From the NCBI RefSeq assembly GCF_003458415.1, contig NZ_QRUF01000001.1, forward strand, positions 224,833 through 271,384: a stretch of 46,552 nt of DNA, given 5' to 3'. The stretch is from Collinsella sp. AF25-2LB (GTDB lineage Bacteria; Actinomycetota; Coriobacteriia; Coriobacteriales; Coriobacteriaceae). The position numbers and the translations under genes were made by a program. Positions 8,478 to 17,422 of this stretch are shown here, in pieces; positions within the stretch are counted from its first letter, which is position 1, and each line of letters begins with the position of its first letter. The notes beneath the pieces are model-generated. The model was not told the DNA's origin. It made no database searches and saw nothing but the letters and a program-made list of their open reading frames with translations.

Positions 8478-8713
8478 CGTGCATTTTTGGGAGTATTCAG
8501 CAAGCTCTTAAAAATGCATAACGTTTTGAATGGCCCGTAGTGGCCCGCAGGCGCCCATCGACAGCCATTGCGGGTGGGCTATCGATGAGTGGAGGGGGTT
8601 GTTACTGAGTTTCTGCTTTGCGACGACCCGCAACACTGCTGTAACCGCGTCGTTTTGTCGTTCGCGATGGGGTCGTTGGGGCCCACGATGCTGAATACTC
8701 CGTTTTTTGCACG
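8478..8713. repeat. Candidate non-coding element bounded by 25-bp inverted repeats
   Basis: The gap 8319-8922 has no convincing gene. It contains CGTGCA-n7-GAGTATTCAGCA at 8478-8502 and the same pattern inverted at 8689-8713 (19 of 25 matching; the central six bases are TTTTTG in one arm and AAAAAC in the other). The 186 bp inside has no SD-preceded ORF. A second word, CTGAGACG, occurs near 8420 and 8730. The layout resembles a MITE or a large palindromic intergenic unit. No target-site duplication is evident. Confidence 0.45.
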
Positions 8714-8880
8714 GCCCAAGGTGGGGTACCCTGAGACGAAGCAAAAAGATTCCTCATTTCTATGCAGATACCGATAGGATTTATGCAAGATTGGGATCGT
8801 AAGCCGTGCTCGTGCGCAAAATCGGCGCGAGGACGTCTGGAGGTGGCTCGGCTCCCAGAGCCTTGCGCGTGCAGAACGGT

Positions 8881-8886
8881 TAAAAT
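8881..8886 (+). promoter_or_regulatory. Putative -10 (GGTTAAAATC) for the M42 peptidase
   Basis: TAAAAT 37 bp before the ATG, in the same context (GG/GT before, C after) as four other -10 candidates in the window. No clear -35 is visible. Confidence 0.4.
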
Positions 8887-8922
8887 CGGGACTCGGTCTT
8901 AGTTTTGCTTGGAAGGATGCAC

Positions 8923-9966
8923 ATGGCTTCTGTAATCGATGCTTCTCTAGAGGAGACGCTCTCCTATATCGCGGGACAGCTTAAGACGCTGACTTCTATT
9001 GCTTCGCCGACGGGCTATACCCGTGCGGCGACTGATTATCTGATGGAGACGCTGCGCGATATGGGGTTTGGGCCTGAGCGTTCTAATAAGGGTAACGTGC
9101 TCGTTGAACTTGGTGGCGAGGGTGAGCCGCTCGTACTGGCGAGCCATGTCGATACCCTGGGCGCCATGGTGCGCTCCATTAAGGACAATGGCCGCCTGCG
9201 TCCCACGACGCTTGGTGGGCACCAGTGGTCTACGGCCGATGGCGAGAACTGCACTGTCTACACGCGTGACGGCAATGTGTACACGGGCGTGGTTCTCAAT
9301 ACCGAGCCTTCGGCGCACGTTGCCGACGAGCCGGTCAAGACCGTCGAGAAGAACATGGAGATCCTGCTCGACGAGAACGTCGACAGCAAGGACGATGTGC
9401 TCGAGCTGGGTATTCAGACCGGCGACATCATCGCTATGGATCCGCGTACCACGGTGACGGAGAGCGGCTACATTAAGAGCCGCTTCCTGGATGACAAGCT
9501 TTCGGCCGCCATTTTGCTGGGCTTGGCGCGTGCCGTCGCCGCTGGTGAGGTGACGCTTTCGCGTAAGGTTTCGCTGCTCTTTACCGTGTACGAGGAGGTG
9601 GGCCACGGCGGCGCCTTCGTGCCGGCCGACACGCGCGAGATGATCAGCGTTGACATGGGCTGCGTGGGCGACGACCTAGGCTGCACCGAGCACATGGTGT
9701 CGATCTGCGCCAAGGATTCGGGCGGTCCGTACAACTACGACCTGGTGACCACGCTGTCCAATATCGCGCGCGAGCTTGAGCTCGATTACGCTATCGACGT
9801 GTACCCGCATTACGGCTCGGACGTTGAGGCCACGCTTTCCGCCGGCTACGACATCCGTCACGGCCTGATCGGCCCCGGCGTGTACGCGAGCCACAACTAC
9901 GAGCGCAGCCACATGGACGGCGTGCGCAACACCTACGAGCTCGTCCGCGCCTACGTACAGCGCTAA
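8923..9966 (+). CDS. M42 family metallopeptidase (aminopeptidase)
   Basis: 347 residues from the ATG at 8923, with GGAAGG 6 bp upstream. Metal-binding pattern of M42/glutamyl aminopeptidases: SHVDTLGAMV (His, Asp), DDKLSA (bridging Asp), EEVGHGG (catalytic Glu pair), SVDMGC (Asp) and a late YASHNYERSH (His). Such enzymes are cytosolic dinuclear metal aminopeptidases that form tetrahedral assemblies and trim short peptides. Length is normal for the family. It ends before a GC-rich hairpin and a long palindrome shared with the convergent mnmA. Confidence 0.92.
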   Translation: MASVIDASLEETLSYIAGQLKTLTSIASPTGYTRAATDYLMETLRDMGFGPERSNKGNVLVELGGEGEPLVLASHVDTLGAMVRSIKDNGRLRPTTLGGHQWSTADGENCTVYTRDGNVYTGVVLNTEPSAHVADEPVKTVEKNMEILLDENVDSKDDVLELGIQTGDIIAMDPRTTVTESGYIKSRFLDDKLSAAILLGLARAVAAGEVTLSRKVSLLFTVYEEVGHGGAFVPADTREMISVDMGCVGDDLGCTEHMVSICAKDSGGPYNYDLVTTLSNIARELELDYAIDVYPHYGSDVEATLSAGYDIRHGLIGPGVYASHNYERSHMDGVRNTYELVRAYVQR

Positions 9967-9974
9967 CGATGCAG

Positions 9975-10010
9975 CGGCCTCGGCTGATACGGCAGTACCG
10001 ACCGAGGCCG
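9975..10010. terminator. Hairpin downstream of the M42 gene
   Basis: CGGCCTCGG (9975-9983) pairs with CCGAGGCCG (10002-10010), starting 9 bp after the stop. Only a weak pyrimidine tract (TCCTCTCT) follows, so termination strength is uncertain. Confidence 0.5.
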
Positions 10011-10023
10011 TCCTCTCTAAGTC

Positions 10024-10082
10024 GCGGTGAAATAGGGACTGTTTGGCGGTTTTAAACGCTTAAACAGTCCCTATTTCACCGC
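10024..10082. repeat. Perfect 21-bp palindrome, copy 1 of a dispersed family
   Basis: GCGGTGAAATAGGGACTGTT plus one T (10024-10044) is exactly complementary to 10062-10082, with a 17-nt loop. It lies between the convergent M42 and mnmA genes. A second member with the same outer sequence is at 21101-21163. Confidence 0.8.
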
Positions 10083-10102
10083 AATTTATGAAGGGGATGG
10101 GG

Positions 10103-11203
10103 CTACTTAAGTGCGCCGGTCACCGTGCCGCCGCCGAGGACGATGTCGCCGTGGTAGACTACAACGGCCTGGCCGGGGGCGATGGCTCGCTGCGGCTCGT
10201 CAAAAGTCAGCAGCATTTGCCCGTCTTCGCCGCGCGTAAGGGTCGCTGCTTGGTCTTTCTGACGGTAACGGTACTTGGCGCCCACGCGAATGCCGCCGGC
10301 ATCGAGTTCTGCCTCCATGCGGTCGGCAGGGGCGCTCCAGATCCAGTCGTCGGCCGTGAGTGCTGTGGCCGTTAGGTCCTCGGCCTCGCCCAGATGCACG
10401 GTGTTGTTGGCGGCATCGACGCCCGTCACATACACGGGATGCGCCATCGCGACGCCCAAGCCCTTGCGCTGGCCGATGGTATAGCGCAACGCGCCGTTAT
10501 GGCGTCCGACCACGCTGCCGTCGCGCCACACAATGTCGCCCGGTGCAGCGGGATGTCCGCAGCGGCGCTCGATATAGCCCGCGTAGTCGCCGTCTGGAAT
10601 AAAGCAGATGTCCTCGCTTTCGGCCTTTTGGGCGTTGGTAAAGCCCTGCTCGGCGGCTATGCGGCGCACGTTGCGCTCTTTGTCTAGGCCCGCCAGCGGA
10701 AAGATCGTGTGCGCCAGGCGCTCCTGCGTAAGCGAATACAAAAAGTAGCTCTGGTCCTTTTTGGAATCTTCGCCGCGATGTAGCTGCCAGGTGCCGTCTG
10801 CCGCCTGGCTTGTTTTGGCGTAATGTCCCGTTGCGATGTAGTCGCAGCCCATGTCCAGCGCCGCATCGAGCAGCGCGCCAAACTTAATGTGGCGGTTGCA
10901 GATAATGCACGGGTTGGGCGTCAGTCCCTCCTGGTAGGCGTTCACAAAGCGCTCGATAACGTTGCGGTCGAACGTCTGCTGCAGGTCGAGCACATGATGG
11001 GGGATCCCCAGACGCTCGGCGACGGCCTTTGCGTCGGCGATGTCGCGGTCGACCTTACTCATGCCCGTGATGGGATCGGGTGCGGGGCAGGTGAGGCGCA
11101 TGGTGGCGCCGACGCATTCGTAGCCCTGGCTTTTGAGCAGGTACGCGGTCACGCTGGAATCGACGCCGCCGCTCATGGCGACGAGCACGCGCTTGTTGTG
11201 CAT
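10103..11203 (-). CDS. mnmA: tRNA-specific 2-thiouridylase MnmA
   Basis: 366 residues, starting ATGCACAACAAGCG with AAGGAG about 9 bp upstream. ATP-pyrophosphatase P-loop SGGVDSS at 11-17, catalytic Cys pair C102 (in [12 protein letters not shown]) and C200 (in [10 protein letters not shown]), and the C-terminal beta-barrel with [11 protein letters not shown]. It adds sulfur to U34 of tRNA Glu, Gln and Lys in the cytoplasm, with sulfur delivered by a cysteine desulfurase system. It lies downstream of cysK on the same strand but a strong terminator separates them. Confidence 0.96.
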   Translation of the reverse strand: MHNKRVLVAMSGGVDSSVTAYLLKSQGYECVGATMRLTCPAPDPITGMSKVDRDIADAKAVAERLGIPHHVLDLQQTFDRNVIERFVNAYQEGLTPNPCIICNRHIKFGALLDAALDMGCDYIATGHYAKTSQAADGTWQLHRGEDSKKDQSYFLYSLTQERLAHTIFPLAGLDKERNVRRIAAEQGFTNAQKAESEDICFIPDGDYAGYIERRCGHPAAPGDIVWRDGSVVGRHNGALRYTIGQRKGLGVAMAHPVYVTGVDAANNTVHLGEAEDLTATALTADDWIWSAPADRMEAELDAGGIRVGAKYRYRQKDQAATLTRGEDGQMLLTFDEPQRAIAPGQAVVVYHGDIVLGGGTVTGALK

Positions 11204-11231
11204 GGGGAGGTTCTCCTTGGTGGCATGTGGC

Positions 11232-11271
11232 CAAAAAAGAAAAGCGGCGCGGGAGGCTGGTTCCGCGCCGC
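11232..11271 (-). terminator. Rho-independent terminator after cysK
   Basis: Read on the minus strand, GCGGCGCGG pairs with CCGCGCCGC and is followed by TTTTCTTTTTT (11232-11243). It lies 114 bp after the cysK stop and before mnmA. Confidence 0.85.
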
Positions 11272-11384
11272 AGACATTGTAGCAAGTTCGGACGTCTCGT
11301 GGGACACCCTAACGAGATGAGCTCAGGCCGCCAGAAGAGAGGGTAGACCGGCGTGCCTTGGGCCTATCGACAAGTGACGGGCCC

Positions 11385-12323
<939 letters not shown>

Positions 12324-12576
12324 GGTGAACCTCCAAAGTGTTCAAATGACTGGATACCGTGTGGTTTTACGGTGTGTGTAGCAGCGAAACCCACAAACCT
12401 TATGGGTTGTTCGTTTTGCTGTTGGCAAGCATAGTAGACAGTAAAGCCTAGTAACGCAATAGGAAATAGAAGATTATTACGAGTCGATTAACCATCTTGA
12501 CCGGAACGGGTATTTTCAAAACCAATATTTCGGCTAGAATTTCTACGGACTAAATGACCGAAAGGCAGCACTATAC
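12324..12576. promoter_or_regulatory. Divergent cysK / Rrf2 regulator control region
   Basis: 253 bp, locally AT-richer than the genes. It holds a hairpin (AACCCA near 12388 with TGGGTT near 12403), a partial palindrome CCTAGTAACGCAATAGG near 12447, and TAGAAT at 12535-12540 as a plausible -10 for the regulator. One of these may be the Rrf2 operator; which one cannot be decided here. Confidence 0.4.
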
Positions 12577-13005
12577 ATGTTGGTTTCTACTAAGGGCAGA
12601 TATGCCCTGCGCGTTATGGTCGATCTGGCCGAGCACCAGGCAGCCGGTCGCATCCCACTCAAAGAGATCGCGGCGCGACAGGGGATTTCCGAGAAATATC
12701 TCGAGAACATTTTGGCTACGCTCGTGCGCGCCAACATGCTCTCGGGCATGCGCGGCAAGGGCGGCGGCTATGTGCTCACGCGCCCGCCCGAGCAATACAC
12801 GGTGGGCGAGATCTTGCGCCTGACCGAGGGCAGTCTGGCGCCGGTCGCCTGCCTGGATGGCGACTGCAAGGGCTGCTCGCGTTCGGATGAGTGCCCCACG
12901 CTCGACGTGTGGAAGAACCTGGACAAGCTCATCAACGACTACCTCGACGGTGTGACGCTCGATCAACTTGTCGCTCCCAACCATGGCTACGACTACGTCA
13001 TCTAA
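12577..13005 (+). CDS. Rrf2 family transcriptional regulator (IscR/CymR-like)
   Basis: 142 residues. N-terminal winged helix typical of Rrf2 (STKGRYALRVMVDLAEH, ISEKYLENILATLVRANMLSGMRGKGGGYVLTRP). Cysteines C92, C97, C100 and C106 lie where IscR carries its [2Fe-2S] ligands (C92, C98, C104), so cluster binding is possible. The position divergent from cysK suggests control of cysteine or Fe-S metabolism, as for CymR or IscR; this is inference. AAAGG lies 11 bp before the ATG. Confidence 0.88.
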   Translation: MLVSTKGRYALRVMVDLAEHQAAGRIPLKEIAARQGISEKYLENILATLVRANMLSGMRGKGGGYVLTRPPEQYTVGEILRLTEGSLAPVACLDGDCKGCSRSDECPTLDVWKNLDKLINDYLDGVTLDQLVAPNHGYDYVI

Positions 13006-13074
13006 CCCACACCTGCATTTGGGGACGGGGTGGAAATGGTAGATTTTCTCGCCCTTTGAGACTTGGCAAATAAG

Positions 13075-13111
13075 AAGGCCGCCCATTTTTGCGATGGGCG
13101 GCCTTCGTTTT
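13075..13111 (+). terminator. Rho-independent terminator after the Rrf2 gene
   Basis: A perfect 12-bp stem (AAGGCCGCCCAT, 13075-13086, with 13094-13105) is followed by CGTTTT. It sits between two convergent genes and could act on both. Confidence 0.8.
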
Positions 13112-13146
13112 GGGCTGTTGAGACGGACACGGCCGGAATGGCCGTT

Positions 13147-13512
13147 TTAGTCCTCGGCGATGCTGTCGAGGATGCTGCGCGTGATGGACACCAGGATGCT
13201 GCCCATAAAGGCCGATCCAAAGCTGGCGATGGAGATGCCGACGCCCAGCAGGTTGACCGACAGGTAACTCGCGAGCTCAAGCATAAAGCTGTTGACTACG
13301 AGCTGAAAAACACCAAGCGTAATAATAGTGAGCGGCAGTGAGATGACGGTCAGGAACGGCTTGACGAGCGAATCGACAATGTTCAGGAACAGTCCCACAA
13401 AGGCAAAGCAGACCCAGGTCTCGGCAAAGCCGAAGGGTTGGATACCGGGGACGAGGAACGTGGCGATCGCGATGGCGATCGAGGTGAAGAGCCAGTTAAG
13501 CATAAAGCGCAT
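13147..13512 (-). CDS. Phage holin family 4 superfamily-like membrane protein (YvlD-type)
   Basis: 121 residues, ATG preceded by AAAGGA. Almost entirely hydrophobic, with about four membrane spans; the LVKPFLTVISLPLTIITLGVFQLVVNSFML core is typical of PF04020 (YvlD/Phage_holin_4_2). Chromosomal members are not phage genes; they are small membrane proteins of unclear function. The gene is monocistronic and converges on the Rrf2 regulator. Confidence 0.82.
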   Translation of the reverse strand: MRFMLNWLFTSIAIAIATFLVPGIQPFGFAETWVCFAFVGLFLNIVDSLVKPFLTVISLPLTIITLGVFQLVVNSFMLELASYLSVNLLGVGISIASFGSAFMGSILVSITRSILDSIAED

Positions 13513-13700
13513 GGCGTGAATCCTTTCTTGCGCCGGGGTTGCTGGCGTCGCGTGAAGCGGCTTGCGGCGGCGACCTGGATGGTTGCGCGGGCGCGCCGCG
13601 GTGTTTGGGCGCCCATTGTCTCAAATATTCGTGGAGCTTACGTGCGCATACGGTTTCTAAACGGCGTTCGTCCTGAAAAACGCGCCGCTGGCAGAGAGTC

Positions 13701-13731
13701 TTGTCGCTTTAGTTTGGTGGTGTGCTACACT
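13701..13731 (+). promoter_or_regulatory. Extended -10 promoter for the leader ORF and YerC-like gene
   Basis: TTGTCG (13701-13706), a 19-bp spacer and TG-C-TACACT (13723-13731). The gap 13513-13836 otherwise holds only a 5' hairpin (GGGCAA at 13737 with TTGCCC at 13755) near the expected transcription start, and the leader ORF. Confidence 0.55.
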
Positions 13732-13782
13732 GCTACGGGCAAAAGCCACAGGCGTTGCCCTATTGCATAGAACGGGTGAACG

Positions 13783-13833
13783 ATGCCCGATGTCAGTATC
13801 AACTTCGATGCCTTTTGGCGGGTTTGGCGGTGA
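13783..13833 (+). CDS. Leader peptide ORF with two Trp codons upstream of the TrpR/YerC gene
   Basis: ATG...TGA coding MPDVSINFDAFWRVWR (16 residues). Trp is at positions 12 and 15, just before the stop. The TGA ends 3 bp before the ATG of the YerC-like gene and both lie in the same frame. A GGGTGA lies a few bases before the leader ATG, while the downstream gene lacks a good site of its own, so translation of the regulator may depend on termination and re-initiation. Whether it senses tryptophan is inference. Confidence 0.45.
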   Translation: MPDVSINFDAFWRVWR

Positions 13834-13836
13834 TCG

Positions 13837-14136
13837 ATGAATATCGAGAACATGTTTGACAAGCCTGATGTCAAGCAGCTGGTCCACGCATTTAGCCTTT
13901 TGGACGACGAGAAGGATATCCAAGCGTTTTTGACCGATATCTGCACGCCGCGCGAGATTTGCGACCTTTCTCAGCGTTTGCAGGTTGCGCGCTATTTGGA
14001 CGAGGGCGAGCCTTATGTTGAGGTTCAGGCCCGTACCGGCGCTTCGTCCACCACGGTGAGCCGCGTTTCAAAGGCGCTGAACGGCGAGTACGGTGGCTAC
14101 CGCAAGATCCTCATTAAGTTGGAGGATGGCGAGTAG
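13837..14136 (+). CDS. YerC/YecD family TrpR-related regulator
   Basis: 99 residues, the normal length for the family. All-helical TrpR-like fold: helix-rich N-terminus, ICTPREICDLSQRLQVARYLDEG and a helix-turn-helix with TGASSTTVSRVSKALNGEYGGYRKIL. YerC proteins are DNA-binding relatives of the Trp repressor; whether this one binds tryptophan is unknown. The start follows the stop of a Trp-containing leader ORF by 3 bp. The upstream SD is poor (GGCGGTGAT), supporting coupling. A terminator follows. Confidence 0.88.
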   Translation: MNIENMFDKPDVKQLVHAFSLLDDEKDIQAFLTDICTPREICDLSQRLQVARYLDEGEPYVEVQARTGASSTTVSRVSKALNGEYGGYRKILIKLEDGE

Positions 14137-14162
14137 GCCAGCGACAACATTGAATTACGAAG

Positions 14163-14187
14163 AACCGTCCCTCCGGGGGCGGTTTTT
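14163..14187 (+). terminator. Rho-independent terminator after the YerC-like gene
   Basis: AACCGTCCC pairs with GGGGCGGTT (14163-14184) and runs into TTTTT. Confidence 0.75.
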
Positions 14188-14320
14188 ATATGCCTGCAAT
14201 CGGCTGGTGCGTTGGGTTCAGGTTGCTTTGTACCAAAAGATGGAACTGCGGTGGCAATGTGTCCGCTTGGGCGGGTAGGATGGATGCATTGATTATTGCG
14301 AACGGTTTGAGCGGAGGACC

Positions 14321-17300
14321 ATGCCTGTTCGAATCTATACCACCAATGCCGGCACGGATTTGAGCGATGCCGAGTCGGCGCTGCTTGCCGACCTTATTGC
14401 CCGTCACGGGCGTGCCGTGTTGCTGGCACCAACGTTTGCCGAGCTCGATCTGTGCCGTCATGATGCGGCGGAAGCCGGCATTTCGCTGGGTATCGACTAC
14501 AAGACACCCGCATCGTGGCTTCGCTCGCTTTGGGAGCTTTTGGGCGACGGGCGCGGTTTCGTCGACAACCTGCAACGTCAGATGCTGTTTTCGGATATGA
14601 TTGCCCGCCGCGACGATGCCGACCTGCAGCCGCTTTCGCGTAGCCAGGGCACGGTGCGCATGCTCGCGCGCATGGCCCGCGATGTGCTGCCGGGTGTGGC
14701 GGGGACGACGGCCGAGCGATGCGGTGGCAACAATTGCCAGCCTGAGCCAAAAAGCGATGCCGAGGCTCGTGTGTTTGAGCTTTTGCGTGCCTACGCGGGC
14801 GGTTTGGACCGTCGAGATATGGTCGAGCCCTGCGAGGCAGCCGACATTATGGCCGGTGCCCTGGCCGATAGCCTGCCGGCGTGCGCCCGCGCCGTATGCG
14901 TGCGCGGTACCACGTCGTTTACGCACGGTCTACTCGAGCTGCTGTCTGCCGTGGCGAACAATGGGGGAGAGGTCGTCGTGCTGCTTGCCTGCGAGCAGGC
15001 GGCGATGCGCGAGGAGCTTGCCACGGCATTTGATGCCCGCGGTGTGCTGTTTGAGATCGCGCCGCTGGGGGAGGACGCCGTCGCGTCTGATGTCGCTTGC
15101 GGGGCCGCCGCTCAGCCTGCCTTTATTGAGGTCGCCGGCCCCCATGCCCGTGCTCATGTCTATGCGGACGCCATCGATAAGTTGGTGAAAGCGCACAAGG
15201 AGTCCAAGGCCGATAAAGCTACTGCAACGCCCGCCGACCCCGTGCGCGTGCTCGTCGTTTCTGCCCGGGCACCCCAGCTGTTCGGCGAGCTCGCCGCCCG
15301 TTTGGCGGCACGTCACATTGCGGCCGAGACGACTGAGTTCACGGCGTTTTCCCAGTCCATCGCGGGCAGGCAGTTTACGGCGCTCGCCAACCTGATCGAG
15401 CGTATGAAAGCCGCCGACGAGGGCACCGCTTCCAAGACTGAGTGGTGGCCCGCGCCGGAGCTTACCGACTGGATCTACAGTCCGCTTTCGGGCGCTGATG
15501 CCGTCAATGCCCGTACCTTCGATAAGAATATGCGTCTCTCGCGCAGCAAGACTACCGCGGGCGTCAAGAGCCTGCTGCAGAGCGTTCAGGGCCAGGTGAG
15601 GGGCGCGCGCAAGGCGACGAGCGACGATAACTGGTTTAAGAACGTACCGTGTGTGGTCTCGGACGTGTTCCAGGCGCTGTGGCGTGACAAGCCCGTGACG
15701 GCGCTTAAGGCCATGCTTGCCGTTGCCGAGGCGTTGCCCGATCGCGCTCTAGGCGGCCTTGACGGCCAGGCCCGTCGCCAGGCAGAGACGGCTTTGCTGC
15801 GCCATGCCATCGACATCCTTATGAACGATGCTCGCGCGCTCGACGTGTCGCAGGCCGCGACCGTGCCGGTTCTCGACGGCGTTCGAACCAAGGTGGACAA
15901 GCGCAGTACCGCCTACGATTACGAGACCTATGAGGTCGATCGCACACCACGAGCACAAGTGCGCTTCGCGTCGCTTGCCGATGCGTCGGTTCTTCGCCCT
16001 GGCAGCTACGATGCCGTGCTGTTTGCCGATGTCGACCTGGACAGCTATCCGCTTTCGCACGAAGAGGGCCCGCTTGCCACGTTGACAGCCGAGCTGCGCC
16101 GCGACGGCGTGTCTTTGGAGCCCGCTGCCCTGCTGCGCGTGCGCTTTGGCCGTGCGATGCAGGCGGCGAGCGGTCCGGTCGCGCTCGCCCGTGTGACGCA
16201 CGATCGCCAGGCACGCGAGTGCTACCCGGCAGCCGTATGGACCGAGCTGTGGGCACATGCCGAGGCCGCTGGCGCTGCCAAGCCCATGCGCGTGGGCGAG
16301 GGCGATATCATCGCCGACTTTGATCCCGCTGCAGGCGAAGGTCTTAGGCGCGAGCGCGTGACCTGCGATGCTCCTCAGCATCTGAGCGATGAAGCCATTC
16401 CGTATCTGGTCCTGCGCCGTCGCGATGGCGAGGGTGAGGACGCGCCGCTCGTGCCGCGCCTGACGTCTGCCTCGCAGATCGAGGCCTATTCGACCTGCCC
16501 GCTATGCTGGTTCGTCTCGTACCGCGTGAAGCCCCAGTCGATCGACGCAGGCTTTGGCAATATGGAGAAGGGCAACTTTGTCCACGACGTGCTGGAACAC
16601 CTGCACGCCCGTCTGCCCCAGGAGGGCATGGAGCGCGTGACGCCCGAGAACCTGCCACGTGCTCAGGAGCTGCTGCGCGAGGTCTTTGACGAGACCTTGG
16701 CCGAGCATGCCTCCAAGCGTGGCAACGAGGGCCCGCTGGTGCCGCTCTCTGCGGTGGAGGAGCGCCAGGTGGCCGAGATCTTGCCGCAGCTGGAGGGTGT
16801 GCTTGCCTACGAGTCCGAGGCACTTGCCCCCTTTGCCCCGCGCTACCTGGAGTTCGCCTTCAACGAGCTCAAGGTCGAGTATGCCGGTTGGCCGCTTGGC
16901 GGGCGCATCGATCGCGTGGACGTGGACGCCGAGAATCGTGCCGTGGTGATCGACTACAAGCATCGCACGGGCGTTGAGGAGTTTAAGCTCGCCGACCCTA
17001 CGGTGCGCGACGAGGAATCGGGCACGGCGCCCATCGACGATCCACGCTGGTTGCCACCACATACCCAAACGCTCATCTACGCCCAGGCCATGCGCCGGGC
17101 GCTGGATTTGGACACCCGCGCGGCGCTCTACTTTTCGACCAAGGGTGGCAAGCCGGCGTTGCGCGGTGCTGCGAGCGCCGAGCTGCTCGAGGAAGAGCGC
17201 GGCGACGGTCGCATCCCGGGCCTTAAGAAAGGTTTCCCCGGCGAGGGTGGCAGCATGGACTTCGACGCCCTGCTCGATCGCGTTGAGGCTGGCATCGCCG

Positions 17301-17419
17301 AGCGCCTGCGCGAGCTCGAGGCAGGCAACGTTGCCGCCATCGACCCGACGTCGGCTCAGGCCGCGCATGCGCGCTGCTCGTATAACCACGAAGGAACGTT
17401 TGTAAGGAGGGACGTGTAG
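14321..17419 (+). CDS. addB: PD-(D/E)XK nuclease family protein, AddB/RexB-like subunit
   Basis: 1032 residues, ATG with GGAGGA just upstream. The N-terminus has the AddB helicase-like start but no GxxGxGKT Walker A (the equivalent segment reads VLLAPTFAELDLCRHD), as in RexB-type subunits. The C-terminal third is a RecB-like nuclease: GNFVHDVLEH, GGRIDRVDVD and VVIDYKH. One Fe-S-type cysteine region is present (STCPLCWF), but the usual C-terminal C-x2-C-x5-C is reduced to a single Cys, so the [4Fe-4S] staple of AddB may be absent. It pairs with addA 3 bp downstream to form the end-resection helicase-nuclease. The addA ribosome-binding site lies inside its last codons. Confidence 0.85.
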   Translation: MPVRIYTTNAGTDLSDAESALLADLIARHGRAVLLAPTFAELDLCRHDAAEAGISLGIDYKTPASWLRSLWELLGDGRGFVDNLQRQMLFSDMIARRDDADLQPLSRSQGTVRMLARMARDVLPGVAGTTAERCGGNNCQPEPKSDAEARVFELLRAYAGGLDRRDMVEPCEAADIMAGALADSLPACARAVCVRGTTSFTHGLLELLSAVANNGGEVVVLLACEQAAMREELATAFDARGVLFEIAPLGEDAVASDVACGAAAQPAFIEVAGPHARAHVYADAIDKLVKAHKESKADKATATPADPVRVLVVSARAPQLFGELAARLAARHIAAETTEFTAFSQSIAGRQFTALANLIERMKAADEGTASKTEWWPAPELTDWIYSPLSGADAVNARTFDKNMRLSRSKTTAGVKSLLQSVQGQVRGARKATSDDNWFKNVPCVVSDVFQALWRDKPVTALKAMLAVAEALPDRALGGLDGQARRQAETALLRHAIDILMNDARALDVSQAATVPVLDGVRTKVDKRSTAYDYETYEVDRTPRAQVRFASLADASVLRPGSYDAVLFADVDLDSYPLSHEEGPLATLTAELRRDGVSLEPAALLRVRFGRAMQAASGPVALARVTHDRQARECYPAAVWTELWAHAEAAGAAKPMRVGEGDIIADFDPAAGEGLRRERVTCDAPQHLSDEAIPYLVLRRRDGEGEDAPLVPRLTSASQIEAYSTCPLCWFVSYRVKPQSIDAGFGNMEKGNFVHDVLEHLHARLPQEGMERVTPENLPRAQELLREVFDETLAEHASKRGNEGPLVPLSAVEERQVAEILPQLEGVLAYESEALAPFAPRYLEFAFNELKVEYAGWPLGGRIDRVDVDAENRAVVIDYKHRTGVEEFKLADPTVRDEESGTAPIDDPRWLPPHTQTLIYAQAMRRALDLDTRAALYFSTKGGKPALRGAASAELLEEERGDGRIPGLKKGFPGEGGSMDFDALLDRVEAGIAERLRELEAGNVAAIDPTSAQAAHARCSYNHEGTFVRRDV

Positions 17420-17422
17420 ACC

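Noticed and set aside
8579..8788. Small ORFs on both strands in the 8.4-8.9 kb gap
   Set aside because: No ribosome-binding site, and they overlap the inverted-repeat element; likely chance frames.
13783..14136. UGA decoded as selenocysteine or Trp, joining the leader to YerC
   Set aside because: No SECIS-like hairpin after the TGA was seen and YerC already has its full family length; kept only as a possibility under the leader finding.
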